From contig NZ_CH902584.1 in NCBI RefSeq assembly GCF_000152845.1, forward strand, positions 2,556,122-2,609,596: a stretch of 53,475 nt of DNA, given 5' to 3'. A program made the position numbers and the translations under genes. Position 1 is the stretch's first letter. Each line of letters opens with the position of its first letter. This document shows, one piece after another, positions 46,493-53,475 of the stretch. The notes beneath the pieces were generated by a model. The model did no database searches. It had not been told where the DNA came from and was given only the letters and a program-made list of their open reading frames with translations. Origin of the DNA: Roseovarius sp. 217. Lineage in GTDB: Bacteria > Pseudomonadota > Alphaproteobacteria > Rhodobacterales > Rhodobacteraceae.

Positions 46493-47803
46493 ATGCCGGA
46501 CCGGCTCATGATCGGCACCAGAATTCGCGAGAGGCGGGTGTTGAACGGTATCCGGCAATCGGATTTGGCGCAGCAGGCCGGGATTTCGCCCTCCTATCTC
46601 AACCTGATCGAGCACAATCACCGCCGGATCGGGGGCAAGACCCTGCTCAAGCTTGCGGAGGCGCTCAAGGTTGAGCCGTCGCAATTGACCCAAGGGGCTG
46701 AGGTGACGTTGATTTCCGGTCTGCGCGAGGCGGCGGGCAAGCCGGATACGGATGGGCCTGAACTGGACCGGATCGAGGAATTCGCCGGGCGCTATCCCGG
46801 TTGGGCGGGGCTGTTGAACGAGCTGCGTCGCCGCAATCAGGCGTTGGAGCGCACCATCGAGACATTGACCGACCGGCTGGCGCATGACCCGTTTCTGTCG
46901 GATTCGCTGCATGAGGTGATTTCGGCGGTGACGGCGATTCGGGCGACGTCTTCGATTCTGGTCGAAACCGAGGCGATCGAGCCGGAATGGCAGGCGCGGT
47001 TTCATCGCAACATCAACGAGGACAGCGCGCGGTTGACCGAAGGCGCGCAGGCCTTGGTGCGGTATCTGGAGGCGGCCCCCAACACCGAGGCGGAACTGAC
47101 GTCGCCACAGGACGAAATGCATGCCTTTCTGGCCGCGCGCGGCTATCATCTGGCGGAATTGGAGCGCGAGATGGCGGGGCCGCGCGATGTGGCGCGGTTG
47201 ATCGAGGCGGCCGCGGCGCAGGGCATGTCGAGTCCGGCGCAGAGCCTGACGCGCGACGCGCTTTTGCGGTATATGGAGGATGCGCAGGCCTTGCCGCTCA
47301 GGGCGTTTCTGGCGCGGGTGGGGATGCTGGGGCTAAGGCCCGACCGATTGGCAGAGGCGACGGGGGCGGATATGGCGCGGGTGTTCCGGCGTCTGGCGAG
47401 CCTGCCGGAGGCAGAGGTGGGGCCGGTCGGCCTGGTGATTTGCGATGCGTCGGGCACCTTGACATTTCGCAAGCCGATTGGCGGATTTGCCATGCCGCGT
47501 ATGGCGGGGGCCTGCACGCTCTGGCCGCTCTATCAGGTGCTGAGCCAGCCGCAGGTGCCCATTCGGATGCGGTTGCGGCAGGCGGGGCGCGGGGCCGAGG
47601 TGGTCGAGGCCTTTGCCGTGGCCGCACAGGCTGTGGCTGCGGGTTTTGATCGACCGCCGCTGATGCAGGCGCTGATGCTGCTTGTGCCCGATCCGGGCGA
47701 GGCGGGGGGCGAGTTGCGTCAGATGGGGGTGAGTTGTCGGATCTGTCCGGTGCCCGACTGTGCGGCGCGGCGTGAGCCGTCGATTGTCGCGAAAGGATTG
47801 TGA
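46493..47803 (+). CDS. XRE-family ScfR/RamB-like regulator with a histidine-kinase-like helical segment
   Basis: 436 residues. Residues 8-66 are an XRE helix-turn-helix (GISPSYLNLIEHNHRRI). About 105-131 is a coiled coil, and 134-196 reads like a kinase dimerisation domain: FLSDSLHEVISAVTAIRATS with His140, then FHRNINEDSARLTEGAQALV. No ATPase domain follows. The C-terminal half is of the ScfR/RamB type, with an end motif CRICPVPDC (Cys415, Cys418, Cys423). Family members control short-chain acyl-CoA metabolism. It lies 65 bp before a response regulator gene and the symporter-kinase gene, so a joint function is likely. The kinase-like reading is mine. Confidence 0.83.
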   Translation: MPDRLMIGTRIRERRVLNGIRQSDLAQQAGISPSYLNLIEHNHRRIGGKTLLKLAEALKVEPSQLTQGAEVTLISGLREAAGKPDTDGPELDRIEEFAGRYPGWAGLLNELRRRNQALERTIETLTDRLAHDPFLSDSLHEVISAVTAIRATSSILVETEAIEPEWQARFHRNINEDSARLTEGAQALVRYLEAAPNTEAELTSPQDEMHAFLAARGYHLAELEREMAGPRDVARLIEAAAAQGMSSPAQSLTRDALLRYMEDAQALPLRAFLARVGMLGLRPDRLAEATGADMARVFRRLASLPEAEVGPVGLVICDASGTLTFRKPIGGFAMPRMAGACTLWPLYQVLSQPQVPIRMRLRQAGRGAEVVEAFAVAAQAVAAGFDRPPLMQALMLLVPDPGEAGGELRQMGVSCRICPVPDCAARREPSIVAKGL

Positions 47804-47868
47804 CGGGATGGACCGACAGACAGACGTGCGGCAGCGCCTGCGCGCGCAACGGAGGGGAGGCCAGTTGC

Positions 47869-48237
47869 ATGAGTAAGAGGGTTCTGGTGATCGAGGATGA
47901 ACCGAACATCATCGAGGCTGTCAGCTTTATCCTGTCGCGGGATGGCTGGGAGGTAAAGACCCACGCGAATGGCCATGATGCGATGGAAGCGGTGCGCGCC
48001 CGCGCGCCGGATCTGATCATTCTGGATGTGATGCTGCCCGGCAAGAGCGGCTTTGACATCCTTCAGGAAATCCGCGCCGATGCCGTCTATGGCCGCACGC
48101 CGGTCCTGATGCTGACGGCACGTGGCCAGACCAAGGATCGCGAGATGGCAGAGCGTGCCGGAGCCAGCCAATACATGACCAAGCCGTTTTCCAACGCCGA
48201 TGTTCTGGCGGCGGTACGGGCGCTGGTGGTGCCATGA
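47869..48237 (+). CDS. Single-domain response regulator
   Basis: 122 residues, a receiver domain only. Acidic pair Glu9-Asp10, phospho-acceptor Asp53 (LIILDVMLPGKSG), Thr83 and Lys105 (MTKPF) are all present. With no output domain it acts by protein contact, as in CheY or DivK. GGAGGGGAGG lies upstream of the ATG. It overlaps the next gene by ATGA and is probably the partner of the kinase at 48501. Confidence 0.93.
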   Translation: MSKRVLVIEDEPNIIEAVSFILSRDGWEVKTHANGHDAMEAVRARAPDLIILDVMLPGKSGFDILQEIRADAVYGRTPVLMLTARGQTKDREMAERAGASQYMTKPFSNADVLAAVRALVVP

Positions 48238-48500
48238 GTCCCGAACGCAGCCCGTTGTTTCTGGCGCGGCGCACCTATCGGCTGCGGCGTTTGTCGGATG
48301 CGGCGCGGATGCTGCCGATTGCCGGGGCGGTGTTGTTCTCGCTGCCGCTCTTGTGGGAGACTAGGGAGGTGCGCACCACGGATGCGATGTTCTATATCTT
48401 TGGTCTCTGGATCGTGCTGGCGGGGATCTCGGGCGTGATTTCGACGCGGCTGCGCCCGACTGATACCGAGGATGACCCGAAAGGATCGCAGGAGCGCTAG
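48234..48500 (+). CDS. Two-helix membrane protein between response regulator and symporter-kinase
   Basis: 88 residues. Hydrophobic helices at about 26-41 and 52-69, a basic N-terminus (LARRTYRLRRLSDAARM) and an acidic end (TDTEDDPKGSQER). It overlaps the response regulator by ATGA and ends directly before the kinase ATG, so the three are translated as a set. Many sodium/solute symporters have a small two-helix partner (DUF485 or DUF4212 types). I infer a similar partner role here, but the sequence does not clearly match either family. Confidence 0.75.
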   Translation: MSPERSPLFLARRTYRLRRLSDAARMLPIAGAVLFSLPLLWETREVRTTDAMFYIFGLWIVLAGISGVISTRLRPTDTEDDPKGSQER

Positions 48501-51185
48501 ATGACGATCCTCAACGCCCTCATCCTTGTTTGCGTGCTTTATGTGGTGTTTCTCTTTGCCGTGGCCTTTGCGGCGGATCGTGCGGCGCTGCGCGGGCGCG
48601 GAAGCTGGCTGCGCTCGCCCTATGTCTATACGCTGTCGCTGTCGATCTATTGCACGGCCTGGACATTCTACGGCGCGGTCGGTTTTGCCGCGCGGTCGGG
48701 GCTGGAATTCGTCACGATCTATCTGGGGCCGACGTTGATCATGATCGGCTGGTGGTGGACCCTGCGCAAGATGGTGCGGGTGGGGCGCAGTCAGCGGATC
48801 ACCTCGATCGCCGATCTGATTTCCTCGCGCTATGGCAAATCCAACCTGCTGGCCGTGATCGTGACGGTGTTGGCGGTGATCGGCACGACGCCCTATATCG
48901 CGCTGCAATTGCAATCGGTGACGCTGTCCTTTGCCGCCTTTGCCGAGACCGATCCCACGGCCACGACCCTGCCGGATATGCAATCCACGGCACTTTGGGT
49001 GGCGGGGGGGCTGGCGCTCTTTACCATTCTTTTCGGCACGCGCAATCTGGATGCGAACGAGCGCCATCACGGCGTGGTCATGGCCATCGCGCTCGAAGCG
49101 GTGGTCAAGCTCTGTGCGCTCTTGGCGGTCGGGATTTTCGTGGTCTGGGGCCTATCGGGCGGGGTGGCGGCGACGCTCGACCGGATCGACGCCTCGGCCA
49201 TTGCACGCTTTGAGGTGTCGGGCAGTCGCTGGGTTGGTCTCACGATGCTGTCGGCGGCGGCGTTTTTGTGCCTGCCGCGTATGTTTCAGGTGATGGTGGT
49301 CGAGAATGAGGACGAGGACCATCTGCGCACGGCGGCCTGGGCGTTTCCGACCTATCTGATGTTGATGAGCCTCTTTGTCGTCCCCATCGCGGCGGTGGGG
49401 CTGGAGGTGATGCCGGCAGGGGCCAATCCCGATCTCTTTGTGCTGACCCTGCCGTTGATGGATGGGCGCGACGGGTTGGCGATCCTGTCGTTTCTGGGCG
49501 GATTCTCCAGCGCCACCTCGATGGTCATCGTCGCCGCTATCGCGCTCTCGACCATGGTGTCGAACCATGTGGTGATGCCGCTTTGGCTGCATTTTTCGGG
49601 AAGTGCGGCGATGGTGTCGGGGGATGTGCGGCATGTGGCGCTGCTTGCGCGGCGGCTCAGCATCGCCGGGGTCGTGCTTTTGGGCTATATGTATTTCCGC
49701 CTGTCGGGAGGGGGGACTGCGCTGGCGGCGATTGGCCTGATCGCCTTTGCAGGTGTGGCGCAGTTCATGCCGGCCTTGATGGGCGGGCTGTTCTGGCGCG
49801 GAGCTACGCGCACGGGGGCCTTGGCGGGGCTCTGTGTCGGGGCGACGGTGTGGATCTATTGCCTCTTCCTGCCCAGCTTTGGACCCTCGGTTGTGCTGCC
49901 GCAGGTGGTGTTTGACGAGGGGCTCTTTGGCCTGCAGTGGCTGCGGCCCCGCGCGCTCTTTGGGGCCGAGGGGATGGACCCTGTGGTGCATGCGGTGCTG
50001 TGGTCGATGCTGCTCAACACCGCCGCCTTTGTCCTTGGCTCGCTGCTCAGCTTTCCGCAGCCGGTCGAGCGGTTGCAGGGCGCGCAATTCGTCAATGTGT
50101 TCGATCATTCCGGCACGCCCGGCGGCTGGACCGGCGGCATGGCGCAGAGCGAGGATCTGTTGATCATGGCGCAGCGGATCATGGGGGCGACCGAGGCGCA
50201 GGCGCTCTTTGCCGAGGCCGCGAGGCGGCAGGGGCTGGCGGGGTATCTGCCCGAACCCAGCCCGACGTTCCTGCAAGAGTTGGAGCGGGAATTGTCGGGG
50301 TCGGTCGGGGCCGCGACGGCCCATGCGATGATCAGCCAGATCGTCGGCGGCGCGGCGGTCTCGGTCGAGGATCTGATGGCGGTGGCGGATGAGACCGCGC
50401 AGATCATGGAATATTCCAGCCAGCTTGAGGCGAAATCGCAGGAACTGGCCCGCACCGCACGGCAGCTCCGGCAGGCCAATGAAAAGCTGACACAGCTTTC
50501 GGTGCAAAAGGACGGGTTCCTGAGCCAGATCAGCCATGAGTTGCGCACGCCGATGACGTCGATCCGGGCGTTCTCGGAAATCCTGCGCGACACCGGGGAT
50601 CTGACACCAGAGGAGCAGAACAAATATGCCTCGGTGATTCATGACGAGGCAGTGCGCCTGACACGGCTCTTGGATGACCTCCTGGATCTCAGCGTGTTGG
50701 AGAATGGTCAGGTCGTGCTGCATGTGCAGACGGGATCGCTGGCGGATCTCCTCGACCGGGCGGAACGCGCGGCGGGGGTGCAGGGCGGCACGCTCCGGGT
50801 GGTGCGCGACCGTGGGGCCGAGGCTGTGGAATTGACCACCGACCTTGACCGATTGGCGCAGGTATTCATCAATCTCATCGCCAATGCACGCAAATATTGT
50901 GACGGGCAGCCGCCGGTGCTGACCATCCGCACAGCCGTGGTGGACGGGCAGTTGGTGATTGACTTTACCGACAATGGATCGGGCATCGCACCTGCACAAC
51001 AGGCTGTTATATTTGAGAAATTCTCGCGCATTGGGCAGCACAAGGCGGGGGGGGCGGGCCTTGGCCTTGCGATTTGCCGCGAGATCATGGCCCGGTTGGA
51101 GGGCGCGGTCAGCTATTTGCCGGGACAGAAGGGCGCGGCATTTCGCGTGACCTTGCCACTGATGGCGCGCATGGCGGCGCAGTAG
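48501..51185 (+). CDS. Sensor histidine kinase with sodium/solute symporter domain (CbrA-like)
   Basis: 894 residues. Residues 1-500 are a sodium:solute symporter-type membrane domain with about 13 helices (ITSIADLISSRYGKSN, GGFSSATSMVIVAAIALSTM). A coiled-coil linker near 640-670 leads to the HisKA box SQISHELRTPMTSIRAFSEI with His679, then the ATPase domain with NLIANARKYCDG (N box), DFTDNGSGIAP (G1) and GGAGLGLAICREIM (G2). The layout resembles CbrA, which links nutrient sensing or uptake to phosphorylation. The substrate is unknown; the neighbouring ScfR-like gene suggests an organic acid. The partner is probably the receiver protein at 47869. Confidence 0.92.
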   Translation: MTILNALILVCVLYVVFLFAVAFAADRAALRGRGSWLRSPYVYTLSLSIYCTAWTFYGAVGFAARSGLEFVTIYLGPTLIMIGWWWTLRKMVRVGRSQRITSIADLISSRYGKSNLLAVIVTVLAVIGTTPYIALQLQSVTLSFAAFAETDPTATTLPDMQSTALWVAGGLALFTILFGTRNLDANERHHGVVMAIALEAVVKLCALLAVGIFVVWGLSGGVAATLDRIDASAIARFEVSGSRWVGLTMLSAAAFLCLPRMFQVMVVENEDEDHLRTAAWAFPTYLMLMSLFVVPIAAVGLEVMPAGANPDLFVLTLPLMDGRDGLAILSFLGGFSSATSMVIVAAIALSTMVSNHVVMPLWLHFSGSAAMVSGDVRHVALLARRLSIAGVVLLGYMYFRLSGGGTALAAIGLIAFAGVAQFMPALMGGLFWRGATRTGALAGLCVGATVWIYCLFLPSFGPSVVLPQVVFDEGLFGLQWLRPRALFGAEGMDPVVHAVLWSMLLNTAAFVLGSLLSFPQPVERLQGAQFVNVFDHSGTPGGWTGGMAQSEDLLIMAQRIMGATEAQALFAEAARRQGLAGYLPEPSPTFLQELERELSGSVGAATAHAMISQIVGGAAVSVEDLMAVADETAQIMEYSSQLEAKSQELARTARQLRQANEKLTQLSVQKDGFLSQISHELRTPMTSIRAFSEILRDTGDLTPEEQNKYASVIHDEAVRLTRLLDDLLDLSVLENGQVVLHVQTGSLADLLDRAERAAGVQGGTLRVVRDRGAEAVELTTDLDRLAQVFINLIANARKYCDGQPPVLTIRTAVVDGQLVIDFTDNGSGIAPAQQAVIFEKFSRIGQHKAGGAGLGLAICREIMARLEGAVSYLPGQKGAAFRVTLPLMARMAAQ

Positions 51186-51267
51186 CGGCGCGCGGTTTTC
51201 GGCCCCGCCTAAAGGAAATCGTAACCAAGCCTGCCTAGGGTTGCCCCATGAGCTTCAGAAGGGGGCA

Positions 51268-52296
51268 ATGGCGCTGGCTATGGGGTCGCAGGATCACGGT
51301 TCGGTCATTCAACGCATGGCACAGGCGGCACGGGGCGGGTTTGACAGCCGTCAAATGTCCCCGGCCAAGGCGTTGCGGCTGGCGCTTGCACGGGTGGCGG
51401 ATTCGCTCTTTGGCCTTGGCATCACGGTCGCGACGGTCGAGCAGATGCGTTTGCCCTTGGCTGAGGTTGCCCAGCATGTGAGCGATGAGGGACTCTTGGT
51501 GCATCTTGATGGCGCGGCGGGCACGCGGGGGGCGCTCTGTCTTGATCCGCAGTTTCTGGCGGGGTTGATCGAGGTGCAAACCACGGGGGCCGTGCGCCCC
51601 GCCGTGGCGCGGCCGCGTGCCGCCACACGCACCGATGCGGCGATGGTCGCGCCGCTGATTGATGCGGTGATGGCCGAGTTTGACAGCCAGATGACAGCCG
51701 AGGTCGAGGGCTATCTGGCGCGCGGCTTCAGCTTTGGCGACTTGGTCGAGGATATGCGCGCGCTGTCGCTTGTGCTTCTGGCCCCAGATTACGACTTGCT
51801 GCGGCTGACGGTCGATTTGGGGCCGGGGGCCAAGACTGGGCATCTCGACCTGCTGTTGCCGGTGGTGCCACTGCCCGTCCGCGCAGCGCCCGGGGTGGGC
51901 GCATTGGGGGACGGCTCGGCGCCTCTGGACCAGGTGGTGCGTACTGCGCCGGTGGTGCTTGATGCGGTGATGGGCCGGTTGCGGCTGCCGTTGCGCGATG
52001 TCTGGGCGTTCAAGCCCGGCGATTTGGTGCCGATCCCGCGTGAGGCACTGGGCGAGACGCAGTTGGTGGGCACCAAGGGGCATATTGTGGCCATCGCACA
52101 GCTGGGACAGATGAACGGCTGGCGCGCGCTGCGCCTGATCGCGGGTGGGGCTGCGCCGCTGCCCGACCGGCCCGACCCAGAGGATGAGACCGCGACGCAG
52201 GTGCCGGTTGCCAGTGCCGCAAGCGCATCGCCGCCGCGCACGGGGCGCGATCTCGTGTCTCTGTCCGATGCCGGTCAGAGCCGGGAGCCGGTGTGA
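51268..52296 (+). CDS. FliM/FliN-family (SPOA-domain) protein outside a flagellar cluster
   Basis: 342 residues. The region 228-300 is a surface-presentation (SPOA) domain like the C-terminus of FliM/FliN: VVLDAVMGRLRLPLRDVWAF, GDLVPIPREAL, GHIVAIAQLGQMNGWRALRL. The middle part is FliM-like but divergent, and the C-terminal 45 residues are polar. It would be a flagellar switch or type III secretion-type ring component, yet no flagellar gene is in the window. The ATG at 51268 follows AAGGGGGCA closely; a TTG at 51241 and an ATG at 51280 are alternatives. Confidence 0.75.
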   Translation: MALAMGSQDHGSVIQRMAQAARGGFDSRQMSPAKALRLALARVADSLFGLGITVATVEQMRLPLAEVAQHVSDEGLLVHLDGAAGTRGALCLDPQFLAGLIEVQTTGAVRPAVARPRAATRTDAAMVAPLIDAVMAEFDSQMTAEVEGYLARGFSFGDLVEDMRALSLVLLAPDYDLLRLTVDLGPGAKTGHLDLLLPVVPLPVRAAPGVGALGDGSAPLDQVVRTAPVVLDAVMGRLRLPLRDVWAFKPGDLVPIPREALGETQLVGTKGHIVAIAQLGQMNGWRALRLIAGGAAPLPDRPDPEDETATQVPVASAASASPPRTGRDLVSLSDAGQSREPV

Positions 52297-52394
52297 ACCG
52301 GCGCTTTGGTGCCGATCAACCTGCCTCGGTTGACTTGCATCAATGACCGAAGCGCGCCGGTTTGATAGACTGAGGATAATCAGGGAGGGTTCTC

Positions 52395-52721
52395 ATGCTG
52401 GAGACAGAAAAGTATCGGTCGGCGCTGATGGCGCGTCTGGGTGAATTGGATAAACGCCTGCACGCGATTGAAGGTGAATTGGATTCAACAAGATCCAAGG
52501 ATTGGGACGACGCCGCGATCGAGCGCGAAGGTGACGAGGTTCTCGAGCATCTGGGTCAGCATGGACAGGAAGAGGTGGTGCGAATCCGTGCTGCGCTCGA
52601 CCGCATCCGCAAGGGGGCATATGGCATCTGTGCCAAATGCGAAGAGCCAATTTCCGCCGACCGGCTGGATATTCTGCCGGAAACCCCGCTGTGTCGGAGC
52701 TGTGCTGCGCAGCTATCCTGA
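52395..52721 (+). CDS. DksA/TraR-family C4 zinc finger protein
   Basis: 108 residues. A helical hairpin (about 1-70) precedes the zinc finger C-X2-C-X17-C-X2-C (Cys79, Cys82, Cys100, Cys103). The loop between the helices has acidic residues (KDWDDAAIEREGDEVLEHLG) resembling the DksA tip. Such proteins insert into the RNA polymerase secondary channel. It is shorter than DksA (about 150) and may be a DksA-like paralogue. GGGAGGGTTCTC precedes the ATG. Confidence 0.87.
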   Translation: MLETEKYRSALMARLGELDKRLHAIEGELDSTRSKDWDDAAIEREGDEVLEHLGQHGQEEVVRIRAALDRIRKGAYGICAKCEEPISADRLDILPETPLCRSCAAQLS

Positions 52722-52814
52722 GATCGGTCACGCATCTGTTACGGGCTCGGCCTATGTTGTAGCCTCAAGGAAAAAAACACGTTAGAGTTGCAATTGCCAC
52801 CAGGGAGGACGACC

Positions 52815-53024
52815 ATGACCAATACTTGCACTGAGCTTGATCGCCTACAGCATCAAATTGGGCAGGCGGATGTCGAAAGCCGCCACAGACTGGAGCCGCA
52901 GTTGCGCCGCATGATCGAGCGGCTGCGCGCCGAGGGGCTGGCGGTTCCCGACCAGACCAAGAGCCTGCATGAGGTCTTGCTCTGCGAGGCTATTGAGGCA
53001 CAATTCGAGAACATGCCGGTCTGA
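52815..53024 (+). CDS. Small conserved-type protein of unknown function
   Basis: 69 residues, mostly helical by eye: an N-terminal heptad-like stretch (LDRLQHQIGQADVESRHRLE) and RRMIERLRAEGLAVPD. No signal or membrane segment. A ribosome-binding site, AGGGAGGACGACC, precedes ATG 52815. It lies between the DksA-like gene and the crotonase gene, all on the plus strand. Function unknown. Confidence 0.7.
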   Translation: MTNTCTELDRLQHQIGQADVESRHRLEPQLRRMIERLRAEGLAVPDQTKSLHEVLLCEAIEAQFENMPV

Positions 53025-53111
53025 TCCTGCCGCTTCTTCCGTCAGACGCTTGCGCATGGGGATTTTCCCCTTAGAACTAGTGTGCAGGTGCGTTTGATCG
53101 GCGGGGGCGGT

Positions 53112-53475
53112 GTGACAGGGCAAATACGTCAAGAGTTGCGCGACGGGGTGGCGGTGCTGCTGCTCGATCGGCCTGTGGCCAATGCCTTGGCTGCCGAGCT
53201 GCGCGCAGATTTGCGGCGCGCTCTGGAGGCCGCTGCGGTGGCTCAGGATGTGCGCGCCGTTGTTCTGGCAGGGGCCGGGACGGGGTTTTCCTCGGGCGTG
53301 GACCTGACGGAATACGATGGCCCTTTGGCGGAGCCGTGGATTGATACGCTCTCCAGTCTGATTGAGGACTACCCCAAGCCGGTGGTTGCCGCCCTGCATG
53401 GCACCACGTTCGGGGCCGGTCTGGCGCTGGCGCTGGCGGCACATGCGCGCGTGGCACAGTCCGAGGCGCGATTGG
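53112..53475 (+). CDS. Enoyl-CoA hydratase/isomerase domain protein, cut by the window end
   Basis: 121 residues are visible and the gene runs off the right edge. DGVAVLLLDRPVANALAAEL, VVLAGAGTGFSSGVDL and ALHGTTFGAGLALALAAHAR give the crotonase fold. The last motif resembles the N-terminal half of FadB/FadJ-like bifunctional beta-oxidation enzymes, so the full protein may be much longer. GTG at 53112 is used; GTG at 53082 and 53088 are in frame. Confidence 0.75.
   Translation, partial: MTGQIRQELRDGVAVLLLDRPVANALAAELRADLRRALEAAAVAQDVRAVVLAGAGTGFSSGVDLTEYDGPLAEPWIDTLSSLIEDYPKPVVAALHGTTFGAGLALALAAHARVAQSEARL

Overview
The window looks like a chromosomal segment of a marine alphaproteobacterium of the Rhodobacteraceae (Roseobacter group). 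Supporting signs are the high GC content, the gene families (ArsJ-type arsenic operon, ScfR-like XRE regulators, a symporter-type sensor kinase, a VPLPA-CTERM protein, c2-type cytochrome) and short intergenic repeats of the kind common in this group. The taxonomic call is an inference; no rRNA gene is present.

Layout. 1-4.2 kb: a four-gene arsenic operon (ArsR-ArsC fusion, GAPDH, ArsJ, ACR3) in which every stop overlaps the next start. 4.2-6.9 kb: cytochrome c, lipB and a secreted peptidoglycan-binding-like protein. 7-10.3 kb: tRNA-Leu(GAG), an ArsR-rhodanese regulator with a clear operator facing a sterol-desaturase-type membrane enzyme, a small metallopeptidase and a Tat-exported MBL-fold hydrolase. 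10.3-15.4 kb: an MFS exporter with a His-rich tail, a gltX paralogue, a DUF2254 membrane protein, a gamma-glutamylcyclotransferase-like protein and an NsrR-type Rrf2 regulator broken by a one-base frameshift. 15.5-20.2 kb: the glycine cleavage operon gcvT-gcvH-gcvP behind a tandem glycine riboswitch. 20.4-28.4 kb: a LuxR/alpha-beta-hydrolase fusion, an inositol-monophosphatase-family enzyme, a YbbAP-like ABC exporter with divergent tesA, and a HisC-like aminotransferase. 28.5-32.5 kb: a crotonase, PhnA, lepA, an HU protein with long charged tails, and tRNA-Val(CAC).

32.5-34.1 kb is the clearest accessory patch. The 3' end of tRNA-Val is repeated about 545 bp downstream, and this patch holds a tiny Cys/His-rich secreted protein, a 30-bp tandem repeat and a VPLPA-CTERM exosortase substrate.

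34.1-43.8 kb: ygfZ, a TIGR04283-type glycosyltransferase, a class V aminotransferase, accB-accC, a PAS-LuxR regulator facing an acyl-CoA ligase, and queCDEF behind a preQ1-I riboswitch. Two copies of a structured inverted-repeat element lie here, at 36983 and 43741. 43.8-46.2 kb: a small lipoprotein and two DMT-family transporters. 46.5-51.2 kb: a signalling block made of an XRE/ScfR-like regulator containing a histidine-kinase-like dimerisation segment, a single-domain response regulator, a two-helix membrane protein and a Na+/solute-symporter-type sensor kinase. 51.2 kb to the end: a FliM/FliN-like protein, a DksA/TraR-type zinc finger protein, a 69-residue protein and the start of another crotonase.

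Most of the window is core metabolism. The best leads for new biology are the ArsR-ArsC fusion with hinge cysteines and a strong internal ribosome-binding site, the regulator with the kinase-like segment next to the symporter-kinase block, the tRNA-Val att-like patch, and the two inverted-repeat elements.
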